Shown here piece by piece: positions 43,145 to 51,954 of a DNA stretch of 64,000 nt. This DNA is from a bacterium. GTDB lineage: Bacteria; Elusimicrobiota; Elusimicrobia; Elusimicrobiales; UBA9959. The stretch covers positions 92,579 to 156,578 of the forward strand of contig JAJZPL010000003.1 in assembly GCA_021811185.1 (NCBI GenBank). Direction: 5' to 3'. The position numbers and the translations under genes are program-made. The notes under the pieces were generated by a model that saw nothing but the letters and a program-made list of their open reading frames with translations, was not told the origin of the DNA and did not search any database. Positions within the stretch are counted from its first letter, which is position 1. The number at the start of each line of letters is the position of its first letter.

Positions 43145-44800
43145 ATGACCGACACAACACAAACCCCCGCTGCAGGCTTTTACGGCCTCGGCATCGCCCC
43201 CAAATTACTGGAGGCTTTGGATAAACTAAAATTCACGGTTCCGACGCCTATACAGCATAAGGCCATTCCCGTGGCTACCGAAGGCAAGGACATGGTGGGC
43301 ATAGCCCAGACCGGCACCGGCAAGACCATAGCTTTCGCCATCCCGATGATACAGCGCCTGGCCGCCTCCGAAGGCAACGGCCTGGTGCTGGTCCCTACGC
43401 GCGAACTGGCGCTGCAGGTGGCCGAGGTGGTAAAACAGTTCGCCCCGGCCATGGGCATGGGCACCGCTGTAATTATAGGCGGCGAAAGCCTGAGCCGCCA
43501 GGTGCAGGAGATCCGCCGCCGCCCCCGCATCATCATCGCCACTCCCGGCAGGCTGATCGATCACCTTAAACAGCGCAACATCCGCCTGGACGACGTGCGC
43601 GTGCTGATCCTCGACGAAGCGGACCGCATGTTCGACATGGGCTTCGCCCCGCAGATCAAGCAGGTCATAGCCGCCTGCCCGAAGGAACGCCAGACTATGC
43701 TCTTCTCGGCAACCATGCCGGACGAGATCCTGAAGCTGGCCTCCGCCCACATGAAGCTGCCGATCCGCATAGAAGTGGCTAAATCAGGCACGCTGGCGGA
43801 AAAAGTGGAGCAGGAACTTTTCGTGGTGGACCGCGGCGATAAACCCGCCCTGCTCGCAAAACTCCTGGACAAATACTGGGGCAGCGTGCTGCTCTTCGTG
43901 CGCACCAAGCATAACGCCAAGAAGATAGCCCAGACCATCCGCCAGATGCCGCACAGCGCCTCGGAGATCCACTCCAACCGCTCGCTTGCGCAGCGCCGCG
44001 AAGCCCTCGAGGGCTTCAAGTCCGGCAAGTACCGCGTGCTGGTGGCCACCGACATCGCCGCCCGCGGCATCGACGTGACCGGCATCGAGCTGGTGATCAA
44101 CTACGACCTCCCCGACGAGGACGAGAATTACGTGCACCGCATCGGCCGCACCGGCCGCGCCGGCCAGCCCGGCCGCGCCATCACCTTCGCCTCGCCCGAC
44201 CAGAGGAAGGACGTGCGGAACATCGAGCGCCTGATCCGCATGCCGCTCGCCTTCTCCACCTATCCCGACACCGGCACCCCCAACCAGGCCGCTTTTACCG
44301 CCAACCGCCCGCCCGCCGGGCAGGCCCGCCCCGCACCGAGCGGCGCACAGCCCGAGAGGCCGGCCGCGCACGAGCCAAGGCCGCGCCAGGAAGGAAGCGC
44401 GCAGACTTTCGACCGCAGGCCGCCGGCCCACAGGCCGGGCGGCCCCGCCCGCGGCCCGAGCCGGAGCGGCGGACGCCCCGCCGGCCCCCGGAGAGATTCA
44501 AGGCCCGGACGCGGGCCCGCCGGAGGCGAACACGCTTCCAGGCCTCCCTTCAGGGAAGGCGGGCGCCCCTCCGGCCCCCGCAGGGATTCCCGCGACAGCC
44601 GCGGCCCCAACAAGTACGGCGTAAAACCCGGCAGCGACAGCCGCATTGTAAGCCCCTCGCCTTATTTCGAGGAACCGCGCCGGAGCACCGGCAGGGGCAA
44701 TTACCGCGGCGAACAGCCCCGGACGCAGGCCCCGAAGCCTCAGGAAGGCGCCAGCTGGTTCTCTCGCTTTCTCAAGAAAAAAGCGGACCACCGCGGCTAA
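43145..44800 (+). CDS. rhlE: DEAD-box RNA helicase, RhlE-like with long basic tail
   Basis: The product is 551 residues. Core: motif I AQTGTGKT (54-61), DEAD 157-160, FSATMPDE, ATDIAARGID, HRIGRTGRAGQPGRA. Residues ~375-551 are a low-complexity Pro/Arg/Gly tail with several RPAGPRRDSRP-like repeats, probably RNA-binding or condensate-forming, as in RhlE/CshA-type cold-shock helicases. The core is very similar to the helicase at 39460 (identical stretches around AARGIDVTGIELVINY), so the two are paralogs. Ends at a strong terminator. Confidence 0.94.
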   Translation: MTDTTQTPAAGFYGLGIAPKLLEALDKLKFTVPTPIQHKAIPVATEGKDMVGIAQTGTGKTIAFAIPMIQRLAASEGNGLVLVPTRELALQVAEVVKQFAPAMGMGTAVIIGGESLSRQVQEIRRRPRIIIATPGRLIDHLKQRNIRLDDVRVLILDEADRMFDMGFAPQIKQVIAACPKERQTMLFSATMPDEILKLASAHMKLPIRIEVAKSGTLAEKVEQELFVVDRGDKPALLAKLLDKYWGSVLLFVRTKHNAKKIAQTIRQMPHSASEIHSNRSLAQRREALEGFKSGKYRVLVATDIAARGIDVTGIELVINYDLPDEDENYVHRIGRTGRAGQPGRAITFASPDQRKDVRNIERLIRMPLAFSTYPDTGTPNQAAFTANRPPAGQARPAPSGAQPERPAAHEPRPRQEGSAQTFDRRPPAHRPGGPARGPSRSGGRPAGPRRDSRPGRGPAGGEHASRPPFREGGRPSGPRRDSRDSRGPNKYGVKPGSDSRIVSPSPYFEEPRRSTGRGNYRGEQPRTQAPKPQEGASWFSRFLKKKADHRG

Positions 44801-44824
44801 GCCGCGGCAACCGGCCTTTCAGCT

Positions 44825-44858
44825 ATCCCCGCGCCCGCAAAGGCGCGGGGATTTTTTT
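44825..44858 (+). terminator. Terminator of helicase 2
   Basis: ATCCCCGCGCC / GGCGCGGGGAT stem with loop CGCAAA and seven Ts. Confidence 0.92.
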
Positions 44859-44919
44859 GCGCCGATTTATTTCGCAGCGCCCGCTCTTTTTTTTGTATAT
44901 TTGGGTGTGGTCAGGGAAA

Positions 44920-46551
44920 ATGGAAAACGGGAAAAGAAACGCTTATAAACTTTTTTTCGACAAAGCGCCTGGGATGCTCTGTGTCTGCGGCTTTGACGGC
45001 TATTTCCGAGAGCTCAACCCGGAATGGGAAAAGACCCTGGGTTTTACCGCCGGAGAGCTTCTCAAGAAGCCCTACCTAAGCATAGTCCACCCGGACGACG
45101 CCGCCGGCGCCCGACAGGCGGAACAGCGGATCCTGGGCGGTGAGCCCGGCATACAGTTCGAAACGCGCTGCCTTTGCAGGGACGGCTCGTATAAATGGCT
45201 CAACTGGCGCTGCTCGGCGGACCCCGCCAACAGCCTTTTTTACGCCTCGGCCGCCGACATAACGGCCCGAAAAATGACCGAGGCCGCCATCTGCGAGAGC
45301 GAAGCCACGCTGCGCAGGATCCTGGACCTGGCGCCGATGTCCATGGCCATCGTGAACATAGACGGCACTATCGAATACATAAACAAGAAAGCCGAGGAAA
45401 CTTTCGGTTTTTCACATACCGACATCCCGAACATGGACCGGTGGTGGGAGCAGGCCTATCCCGACCCGGTTTACCGCAAGGAAGTGGTGGAGCGGTGGAT
45501 GGGACGGGTGCGCAAAGCTTTCGCGGAGAAGACGGAGATAGACGGCGGCGAATACACGGTGACCTGCAAGGACGGCACGGTAAAGAACGTTTTCATCTTC
45601 GGCGTAATAGCGGCCGACAAGGTTTTCTGCATGTTCGACGACATCACGCTGCGCGTGCGGGCTGAACGGGCGCTGCGCAAGAGCGAGAAGGAGATCCGCT
45701 CGCTGAACTCCGAGCTGGAAAAAAGGGTCCGCGAGCGCACCGCGGAACTTACCGCGGCCAACGAGGAACTGATGGGGGAGATAGCCCAGCGCCGCGAGGC
45801 CGAGCGCGCGCGGCAGAAGCTCAGGGAAGAACTGATCCAATCCCAGAAAATGGAAGCGCTCGGGCGCCTGGCCGGGGGCATCGCCCACGATTTCAACAAT
45901 ATCCTGGTGTCCATAAGCGGCTACGCGGAGTTCCTGATGAACACCATGCCCGCCGGGGCTCCAGCCAGGAGCGACCTCGCGGAAATACGGCTGGAAACGG
46001 AGCGCGGGGCCGCGCTCACCAGGCAGCTGCTGACGCTCAGCCGCAAACAGGAACTGCAGACGCAGATGGTGGACGTGAACAAGGTTACGGACGAAGCCGA
46101 GAAAATGCTCCGGCGCATCATAGGGGCGAACATGCGCCTGGAAACGAAGCTGGCCCAGGAGCCCTGCCGCATCTGCGCCGACCCCTCCCAGATCTCGCAG
46201 GTTATCATGAACCTCGTCATCAACGCGCGCGACGCCATGCCGGACGGCGGCAGGATAGTCATTGAGACCGCCAGGACGGTTCTCGACGACAAGACTTCCG
46301 GCATGAGGCTGGCGCCTAAGCCGGGAAACTACGTGATGCTCTCCATCAGCGACACCGGCTCAGGAATGGCCCCTGAAACCTTGTCACATATCTTCGAGCC
46401 CTTCTTCACGACCAAGGCGCCAGGCGCAGGCACGGGACTGGGGCTTTCCACGGTATACGGCATAGTCAACCAGGCCAGCGGCGGCATCGCCGTAGAAAGC
46501 GAACCGGGGCGCGGCTCGGCTTTCAAGATCTATTTTCCCCGGGCGGAGTAA
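44920..46551 (+). CDS. PAS-PAS sensor histidine kinase (soluble)
   Basis: The product is 543 residues from the ATG at 44920 (AGGGAAA upstream); a TTG 63 bases earlier is in frame but lies in the terminator tail. PAS 1 (~10-130; FRELNPEWEKTLGFTAGELL, FYASAADITARK), PAS 2 (~140-260; MAIVNIDGTIEYINKKAEE, CMFDDITLRVRAE), coiled coil (LEKRVRERTAELTAANEEL), HisKA with GGIAHDFNNILVSI, HATPase_c with NLVINARDAMPDGG, DTGSGM and GTGLGLSTVYGI. No receiver is attached and no regulator gene is adjacent, so it is an orphan kinase. Confidence 0.93.
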   Translation: MENGKRNAYKLFFDKAPGMLCVCGFDGYFRELNPEWEKTLGFTAGELLKKPYLSIVHPDDAAGARQAEQRILGGEPGIQFETRCLCRDGSYKWLNWRCSADPANSLFYASAADITARKMTEAAICESEATLRRILDLAPMSMAIVNIDGTIEYINKKAEETFGFSHTDIPNMDRWWEQAYPDPVYRKEVVERWMGRVRKAFAEKTEIDGGEYTVTCKDGTVKNVFIFGVIAADKVFCMFDDITLRVRAERALRKSEKEIRSLNSELEKRVRERTAELTAANEELMGEIAQRREAERARQKLREELIQSQKMEALGRLAGGIAHDFNNILVSISGYAEFLMNTMPAGAPARSDLAEIRLETERGAALTRQLLTLSRKQELQTQMVDVNKVTDEAEKMLRRIIGANMRLETKLAQEPCRICADPSQISQVIMNLVINARDAMPDGGRIVIETARTVLDDKTSGMRLAPKPGNYVMLSISDTGSGMAPETLSHIFEPFFTTKAPGAGTGLGLSTVYGIVNQASGGIAVESEPGRGSAFKIYFPRAE

Positions 46552-46636
46552 GGCACGCCTGCCCGGGCTCCCTGCGTCTAAGTTGTAAATTCCGCACGCG
46601 CCCGCATCCGGGCGGCCTCCCGGTTTTGTGGCCCAT

Positions 46637-46682
46637 TTGACCGATATAGTTAGAAAACATATAATATGGTTCCGAACTATAT
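46637..46682 (+). promoter_or_regulatory. Promoter and MarR-type operator of the efflux operon
   Basis: TTGACC (46637-46642) and TATAAT (46660-46665) are 17 bases apart. A 39-base imperfect palindrome (46644-46682), with 17-base arms ending in ATATAGTT and AACTATAT and a 5-base centre, covers the spacer, the -10 box and the start point. This is the expected site for autorepression by the adjacent MarR protein. Confidence 0.7.
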
Positions 46683-46691
46683 TGGGACCCC

Positions 46692-47213
46692 ATGGACCGC
46701 AAACATTTCCTGCTTAAAAATCTGCCCCGCGGCAACAGCTTGGACGGCCTCGCCAGGGTATACCCGCAGACCGACCTGAAGGCCATTGAAGTTTTCAGCG
46801 CCCTCATCGGGCTTTCCGGCGAGATCCTCTGCGCCGTAAATTCGGTACTCGCCAGGAGCGGGGTTTCCCAGGCCCGTTTCCGCACGCTGCTGCACCTGCG
46901 CCGGGCGGGCAAAGACGGCCTGCACCCGATGAACCTGGCCAAGGCCCTGGGCGTAGGCAGGGCCACCGTCACCGGCCTGGTGGACGGCATCGAGCAGGCC
47001 GGGCTGGCGCGGCGGCTGCCTTGCGCCGACGACCGGCGCTCCATCATGGTCGCCCTTACCGCTAAAGGCGAGAAGTTGATCGACTCCCTGGCCCCCGACC
47101 GGCTGAAGCGCGTCTCTGAATTGATGGGGGGGCTTTCGGGCGCGGAAAAAAAGGAATTTACGCGGCTGCTGGACAAAGTCAACGCCAATATGCCCGCTTT
47201 CAGGAAAATATGA
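46692..47213 (+). CDS. MarR family transcriptional regulator
   Basis: The product is 173 residues. The winged helix contains LHLRRAGKDGLHPMNLAKAL and the recognition helix VGRATVTGLVDGIEQAGLARR, then the wing DDRRSIMVALTAKG. N- and C-terminal helices form the dimer domain. A single Cys in the wing (LPCADDRR) and one in helix 1 could give redox sensitivity. It precedes and overlaps (ATGA) the tolC-like gene, so it very likely represses its own efflux operon and is released by a substrate drug or phenolic ligand. Confidence 0.93.
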   Translation: MDRKHFLLKNLPRGNSLDGLARVYPQTDLKAIEVFSALIGLSGEILCAVNSVLARSGVSQARFRTLLHLRRAGKDGLHPMNLAKALGVGRATVTGLVDGIEQAGLARRLPCADDRRSIMVALTAKGEKLIDSLAPDRLKRVSELMGGLSGAEKKEFTRLLDKVNANMPAFRKI

Positions 47214-48514
47214 AAACGACAAAACTGCTCCTCTTTATACTGTTGGCCGCCGTACCAGCCTGGGCCGAGGACCTTAGCATGACCCGCGGGGTAGAACTGG
47301 CCCTGAACAACAACCTATACATGCGCCTGGCCAAAGCTTCGGACGATATAAGGAAAGCCGAGGCCCTTATAGCCGCCTCCCGGCTGCTGCCCCAGGTTGA
47401 ATTTTCCATAAGCCAGACCAGGACTTTCAAAGAGAACGCCACAGCGCTGGGCTTCGGCGAAGCGCCCGGCGGCGGGGTCTACATGCTAGGCCCGTTCAAC
47501 ACTTTCGACGCGAGGCTGAGCCTGGTGCAGACCGTGCTGGACCTTTCCGCGCGGAATACCGCCCGGTCAAGATCCGAAGACGAACGCTCCGCCAGGCTGC
47601 GCGTCTCCCTTGCCGCGGAGCAGGTTTCGGCAGCCGCCGCGCTGGCTTATCTCGACGTACTGCGTTCCAGCGCCGCGGTAAGTTCCGCCGCCTCGGGGCT
47701 GGAACTGGCCGCCAGCCTGAGCGCGCTGGCCGGGAACAAGCATGACGCGGGCACGGCGACCGGCCTGGACGTGCTCAGGGCGCGCACCCGGGAGGCTGAG
47801 GAGAGCCTGCGCGTCAGCCGCGCCCGGACGGCGCTGGCGGAAGCGCAGCTTCGTCTAAAACATTTGCTGGGCCTGCCTTTTGCCAAAGAGCTGCGGCTCA
47901 CGGAAACCCTTGCCTTCACGGCCCCCGAAGTGCCGACAGAGAAGGACGCGGCCGCCCGCGCCCTTGCCGGAAGGCTGGAGCTCGAGATGGCCCGCGCCGA
48001 CCTCTCCGCCGGCAGCTACGCCCTGAAAGCGGCGAAGGCCGCCCGCATCCCGGCCATCGCCGTTTCCGGCGACGCCGCCATGAGCGGCAACGTCCCGGAC
48101 CACAACGCCAAGCTGGTAGGGGATATCGGCGTTGGGCTCCGCGTGCCGCTGCTGGCCGGCGGCCGCGTGTCCGCCGGCATCGACGCCGCTTCGGCCGCCC
48201 GGAAAAGGGCACAGAGCCTGCTGGACGACGCCGCCGCGCAGGTGGAAGAAGAAACCCTTACCGCCCTTTACCGGCTGACAGCCTCCGCCCAGGAAGTGGC
48301 TACGGCGTCCATGACCGTTACGATGACCACCCAGGAGCTGGAGATGGCCCGCAACCGCTTTTCCGCGGGCGTAGGAGACAACATAGAACTGGTGGACGCC
48401 CAGACCGCCCTTTCCCGCGCGAAGGACAACCTTGTAGACGCTCTGTCGCGCGGCAAGGAAGCGAATATCCGCCTGGCCCTGGCGCTGGGCAGGATGAAAG
48501 ATCTTAAATTCTGA
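47210..48514 (+). CDS. TolC-family outer-membrane efflux protein
   Basis: The product is 434 residues. A signal peptide (LLLFILLAAVPAWA) is followed by two repeats of the long-helix TolC domain: first SMTRGVELALNNNLYMRLAK and later LAGRLELEMARADLSAGSYA; RFSAGVGDNIELVDAQTALS is the family's C-terminal signature. It forms a trimeric exit duct across the outer membrane and periplasm. It is coupled to marR and followed by emrA and emrB, giving a complete tripartite pump. Confidence 0.92.
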   Translation: MKTTKLLLFILLAAVPAWAEDLSMTRGVELALNNNLYMRLAKASDDIRKAEALIAASRLLPQVEFSISQTRTFKENATALGFGEAPGGGVYMLGPFNTFDARLSLVQTVLDLSARNTARSRSEDERSARLRVSLAAEQVSAAAALAYLDVLRSSAAVSSAASGLELAASLSALAGNKHDAGTATGLDVLRARTREAEESLRVSRARTALAEAQLRLKHLLGLPFAKELRLTETLAFTAPEVPTEKDAAARALAGRLELEMARADLSAGSYALKAAKAARIPAIAVSGDAAMSGNVPDHNAKLVGDIGVGLRVPLLAGGRVSAGIDAASAARKRAQSLLDDAAAQVEEETLTALYRLTASAQEVATASMTVTMTTQELEMARNRFSAGVGDNIELVDAQTALSRAKDNLVDALSRGKEANIRLALALGRMKDLKF

Positions 48515-48527
48515 CAAGGAAAACGAC

Positions 48528-49400
48528 ATGAACGACACGACCTCTTCCAAACCCAAAGTAAAAAGGCCCCACTGGGGCGTGCTGGCCGGCCTGGGCGCGC
48601 TGGCCCTCGCCGGCGCGGTCTTCTACTGGATCCATTCCTCCGCCCACGAGACCACCGACGACGCCACCATCGAGGCGCACGTCCTGCCGGTCAGCTCCAA
48701 GGTGACGGGACAGATCCTGGAGGTGGACGTGGACGACAACCAGCACGTCGAAAAAGGCGCGCTGCTTGCCCGGATAGACCCCCGCGACTACCAAGTGAAA
48801 CTGGACCAGGCCGGGGCGGAGCTGGCCGCGGCTAAAGCCGAAGCCGCCCGCGCCGCCGCCGACGCGGCCAGGTCCAAACAGCTCTTCGAACGGGACGACG
48901 TGTCCCGCCAGGTTTACGATAAGGCCGTGGCCGACGCCGAAGTGTTCAAGGCCAGGGCGGAGCTTGCCGCGAAGAAGGTCTCCGCCGCCGAAATGGACCT
49001 GTCCTATACCCGCCTGACCGCGCCCGAAGCCGGCAAGGTCACCAAGAAGAACGCCGAGCTGCGCGCCTTCGTGCAGGTGGGCCAGCCGCTGATGGCCATC
49101 GTCACCGACCAGGCCTGGGTGGTCGCCAACTTCAAGGAAACCCAGCTCACCCGCATGCGCCCCGGCCAGAAGGTTACCGTGGAAGTGGACGCCTTCCCGG
49201 GCAAGGAGCTTAAAGCCCATATCGACAGCATCCAGTCGGGCACCGGCGCCCGCTTCAGCCTGCTCCCGGCTGAGAACGCCACCGGCAACTTCGTAAAAGT
49301 GGTGCAGCGCGTGCCGGTCAAGATCGTCTTCGACGAGCCCGTCACCGGCCTGATGCTGGTGCCCGGCATGTCCGTCACTCCCACCGTCCACTTAAAGTAA
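48528..49400 (+). CDS. emrA: EmrA/HlyD-type membrane-fusion protein
   Basis: The product is 290 residues. One inner-membrane anchor (~residues 15-35) precedes the lipoyl/barrel-sandwich half ETTDDATIEAHVLPVSSKVT, a helical hairpin (LDQAGAELAAAKAEAARAAA), the second lipoyl half, and a beta-barrel (WVVANFKETQLTRMRPGQKV). This is the EmrA-like layout linking EmrB to TolC. Its stop overlaps the emrB start by one base (TAATG). Confidence 0.93.
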   Translation: MNDTTSSKPKVKRPHWGVLAGLGALALAGAVFYWIHSSAHETTDDATIEAHVLPVSSKVTGQILEVDVDDNQHVEKGALLARIDPRDYQVKLDQAGAELAAAKAEAARAAADAARSKQLFERDDVSRQVYDKAVADAEVFKARAELAAKKVSAAEMDLSYTRLTAPEAGKVTKKNAELRAFVQVGQPLMAIVTDQAWVVANFKETQLTRMRPGQKVTVEVDAFPGKELKAHIDSIQSGTGARFSLLPAENATGNFVKVVQRVPVKIVFDEPVTGLMLVPGMSVTPTVHLK

Positions 49401-50962
49401 TGGAGCCGAAGAGCCACCAGCCCGGCTTCTGGAAGCCCGCCCACTCGCCGTGGCTGGTGGCTTTTTCCGTGCTGCTGACCACGTTCATGCAGGTGCTGGA
49501 CACTTCGGTGGCCAACGTCTCGCTGCCGCATATCGCGGGCGGGCTGTCGGCCTCCACGCACGAAGTTTCCTGGGTCCTTACCAGCTACCTGGTGTCGGGC
49601 GCCATCATGCTGGCCGCCTCCAGCTGGCTGAGCGTCTTCGTCGGGCGCAAGCGCTACATGGCCATCTGCGTGATCACCTTCACCGGCGCCTCTATGCTGT
49701 GCGGCATGGCCCAGACCCTGCCGCAGCTGATCCTCGCGCGCATCCTGCAGGGCATCGGCGGCGGCGGCCTGCAGCCGCTGTCCCAGGCCATACTGCTGGA
49801 AAGCTTCCCGCAGGAAAAGCGCGGCCAGGCCATGGCCGCCTACGGCATGGGCATCATCGTCGCCCCCATCATCGGCCCGCTGCTGGGCGGCTGGATCACC
49901 GACAATTATTCGTGGCGCTGGATCTTCTACATCAACGTACCGATAGGGGTCCTTGGCCTGGTGCTGCAGAACATGTTCCTGGAAGACCCTCCTTACCTGA
50001 AGCGCGACAGGTCGGCGAAGATAGACTACTTCGGCCTGGCGCTTATGGTGATCGGTCTCGGGGCTTTCCAGCTGGTGATAGACAAGGGCCAGGAGGTAGA
50101 CTGGTTCGCCGACAACTGGATCCGCCTGGGGACCTTCATCTTCACGCTTGCCTTCCCGCTCTTCGCCTGGTGGGAACTCAGGCGCAAGAGCCCGTTCATG
50201 AACCTGCGCCTGCTCAAAAGCCGCAACCTCACTATCGGCACCAGCCTGATGGCGGTGCAGGGCGCCGTGATGATGGGCTCCACGGCCATCCTGCCGATCT
50301 TCATGCAGCAGCTGCTGGGCTACCCGGCTTTCCAGAGCGGCATGTCCATGATGCCGCGCGGCATAGGCTCGATGGCGGCCATGATGATGATCAGCGCGCT
50401 GGTCTCGAAGTTCGGCAACAGGATCATGATCGCCGTCGGCTTCCTCGGTCTCGCCATAACCATGATCATTTTCTCGGGGCTGAACCTGAACATCGCGCAA
50501 AGCACCATCATCCTGCCGTTGTTCTTCAACGGCCTGATGATAGGTTTTACCTTCGTGCCGCTCACCACGCTGACCATGGCCAATATGCGCCAGGCGGATA
50601 TCCAGCAGGCCAGCGGCATCTTCAGCCTGCTAAGGAACATCGGCGCCAGCGTAGGAATCTCCCTCATGTTCACGATGCAGGCCCGCATGGCGCAGGTACA
50701 CCAGAGCGCGCTCGCGTCCAACATCAACTCTTACAGCCCCCAGTTCCAGGTCTGGGCGGCGCAGGTTCAGAGCCTGCTGCAGAACCCTCTGGCGGCCTAC
50801 GGCCTGGCCTACCGCAGCGTGGTGCGGCAGGCCGTACTGCTTTCCTTTATGGACTGTTTCAGGTGGCTGGCGTACACCGCCATCATCTCGATGCCGCTGA
50901 TAGCTTTCTTCAAGGGAAGCCGGCACATAAAGAGCCAGCATGAGATGTCGCTTATGGAATGA
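49400..50962 (+). CDS. emrB: DHA2-family MFS drug exporter EmrB
   Basis: The product is 520 residues with ~14 hydrophobic helices. Motif D1-like FMQVLDTSVANVSLPHI in TM1, motif A SVFVGRKRYM, motif B ARILQGIGGGGLQPLSQA, and motif C GMGIIVAPIIGPLLGGW are all present. EmrAB-TolC exports hydrophobic uncouplers and antibiotics by proton antiport. It is the last gene of marR-tolC-emrA-emrB and ends at a bidirectional terminator. Confidence 0.94.
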   Translation: MEPKSHQPGFWKPAHSPWLVAFSVLLTTFMQVLDTSVANVSLPHIAGGLSASTHEVSWVLTSYLVSGAIMLAASSWLSVFVGRKRYMAICVITFTGASMLCGMAQTLPQLILARILQGIGGGGLQPLSQAILLESFPQEKRGQAMAAYGMGIIVAPIIGPLLGGWITDNYSWRWIFYINVPIGVLGLVLQNMFLEDPPYLKRDRSAKIDYFGLALMVIGLGAFQLVIDKGQEVDWFADNWIRLGTFIFTLAFPLFAWWELRRKSPFMNLRLLKSRNLTIGTSLMAVQGAVMMGSTAILPIFMQQLLGYPAFQSGMSMMPRGIGSMAAMMMISALVSKFGNRIMIAVGFLGLAITMIIFSGLNLNIAQSTIILPLFFNGLMIGFTFVPLTTLTMANMRQADIQQASGIFSLLRNIGASVGISLMFTMQARMAQVHQSALASNINSYSPQFQVWAAQVQSLLQNPLAAYGLAYRSVVRQAVLLSFMDCFRWLAYTAIISMPLIAFFKGSRHIKSQHEMSLME

Positions 50963-50980
50963 CGCAGTTATCGCTGCAAT

Positions 50981-51008
50981 GAAAAAGGCCGCCCGCGCGG
51001 CCTTTTTC
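50981..51008. terminator. Bidirectional terminator after emrB
   Basis: GAAAAAGGCCGC / GCGGCCTTTTTC stem with loop CCGC, between convergent genes. Confidence 0.9.
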
Positions 51009-51025
51009 ATTCTGTTTCCGGCAGC

Positions 51026-51694
51026 CTAAAGGCTGCCGCCGCACTCGGCGCAGAAGTTGGCGCCGGGCTGATTCTGAGCGCCGCACTTGGGGCACTTGGG
51101 CATTCCCAGCGCCGCCCCGCAGTTCCCGCAGAACTTCCCTTCGCCGCAGGGCTTGCCGCACTTGGGACAGACGGTCTGCTTCTGCTCTATCTTGCCGGTA
51201 AACACCGGAGTGGCCTCCGCCGCGGCGCCGATATCCTTTACCATCTTCTGGGCGCGGGCGGCGGACACTTCCACGCTCTCCCGGGGCGCGTCGGAAACGC
51301 AAAGGCCGGCCTGCTCGTTCCAGCAAGTCTCGCAATGCCACTTATTGCATTTGGGACAGCGCTTGAAATGTCCCTTGGCCTCGTTCTGGGCCAGTTCGAA
51401 AGCCTGCTCGTGCTCCCGGTGCCAGTCCGGGGACATCCCGTTGAAACGCTCGCTGATGGCGTCCGAGCCGCGCTCCAGGCTGGAGCCCAGGCCCGACTGG
51501 CCGGCCAGCTGGGCCACCACGCCGATCATGTCGCCCAGGCCCTTGAAGAACTTCTTCTTCTTGTAGGTTGAGGATTCCGTGAACCTGGTCTTGTAGCCCT
51601 CGCGGCAGGTGTCGCAGAAAAAGGTGAACTGGAAGCCCGCCTCGGTGCTGTTGTCGGCGTAGTTGCTGGTGAAAGCGATAAGTTGTCCTGACAT
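51026..51694 (-). CDS. Zinc-ribbon protein, function unknown
   Basis: The product is 222 residues, soluble. An N-terminal CDTCREGYKTRF half-ribbon is followed by a Gly-rich amphipathic stretch (GLGDMIGVVAQLAGQSGLGS), a second ribbon-like CPKCNKWHCETCW region with another Cys downstream, and two C-terminal zinc ribbons, CPKCGKPCGEGKFCGNCG and CPKCGAQNQPGANFCAECG. The last type is common in scaffold or nucleic-acid-binding proteins. Its start overlaps the stop of the upstream small ribbon gene by one base. No catalytic domain seen. Confidence 0.75.
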   Translation of the reverse strand: MSGQLIAFTSNYADNSTEAGFQFTFFCDTCREGYKTRFTESSTYKKKKFFKGLGDMIGVVAQLAGQSGLGSSLERGSDAISERFNGMSPDWHREHEQAFELAQNEAKGHFKRCPKCNKWHCETCWNEQAGLCVSDAPRESVEVSAARAQKMVKDIGAAAEATPVFTGKIEQKQTVCPKCGKPCGEGKFCGNCGAALGMPKCPKCGAQNQPGANFCAECGGSL

Positions 51695-51954
51695 TACTTT
51701 TCTCCTTTCAAAGATTTACCGCACTTTACGCAAACCCCGCCGGTCGGGAACTGTTCGGCGCCGCAGGCCGGGCAAACCGCCCCAAGTTTAAGCCCGCAGG
51801 CGGCGCAGACTTTCCAGCCCTCTTTCACGCTGGCCCGGCACTTCGGGCACTTAAGGTCGCCGCAGGGATTCGCTTTGCCGCAGGCCGGGCAGACCTGGGC
51901 GTCCGCGTCCGCGAGTTCGCCGCAATAACGGCAGGGATGTTTATATCCCGGCAT
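51694..51954 (-). CDS. Small double zinc-ribbon protein
   Basis: The product is 86 residues with Cys pairs CRYCG...CPACG, CPKCR...CAACG and CPACG...CVKCG, that is, three successive CxxC-CxxC ribbons filling nearly the whole chain. It probably only binds zinc and partners. It overlaps the membrane-protein gene upstream by 14 bases and the larger ribbon gene downstream by one base, so the three are translated as a unit. Confidence 0.75.
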   Translation of the reverse strand: MPGYKHPCRYCGELADADAQVCPACGKANPCGDLKCPKCRASVKEGWKVCAACGLKLGAVCPACGAEQFPTGGVCVKCGKSLKGEK

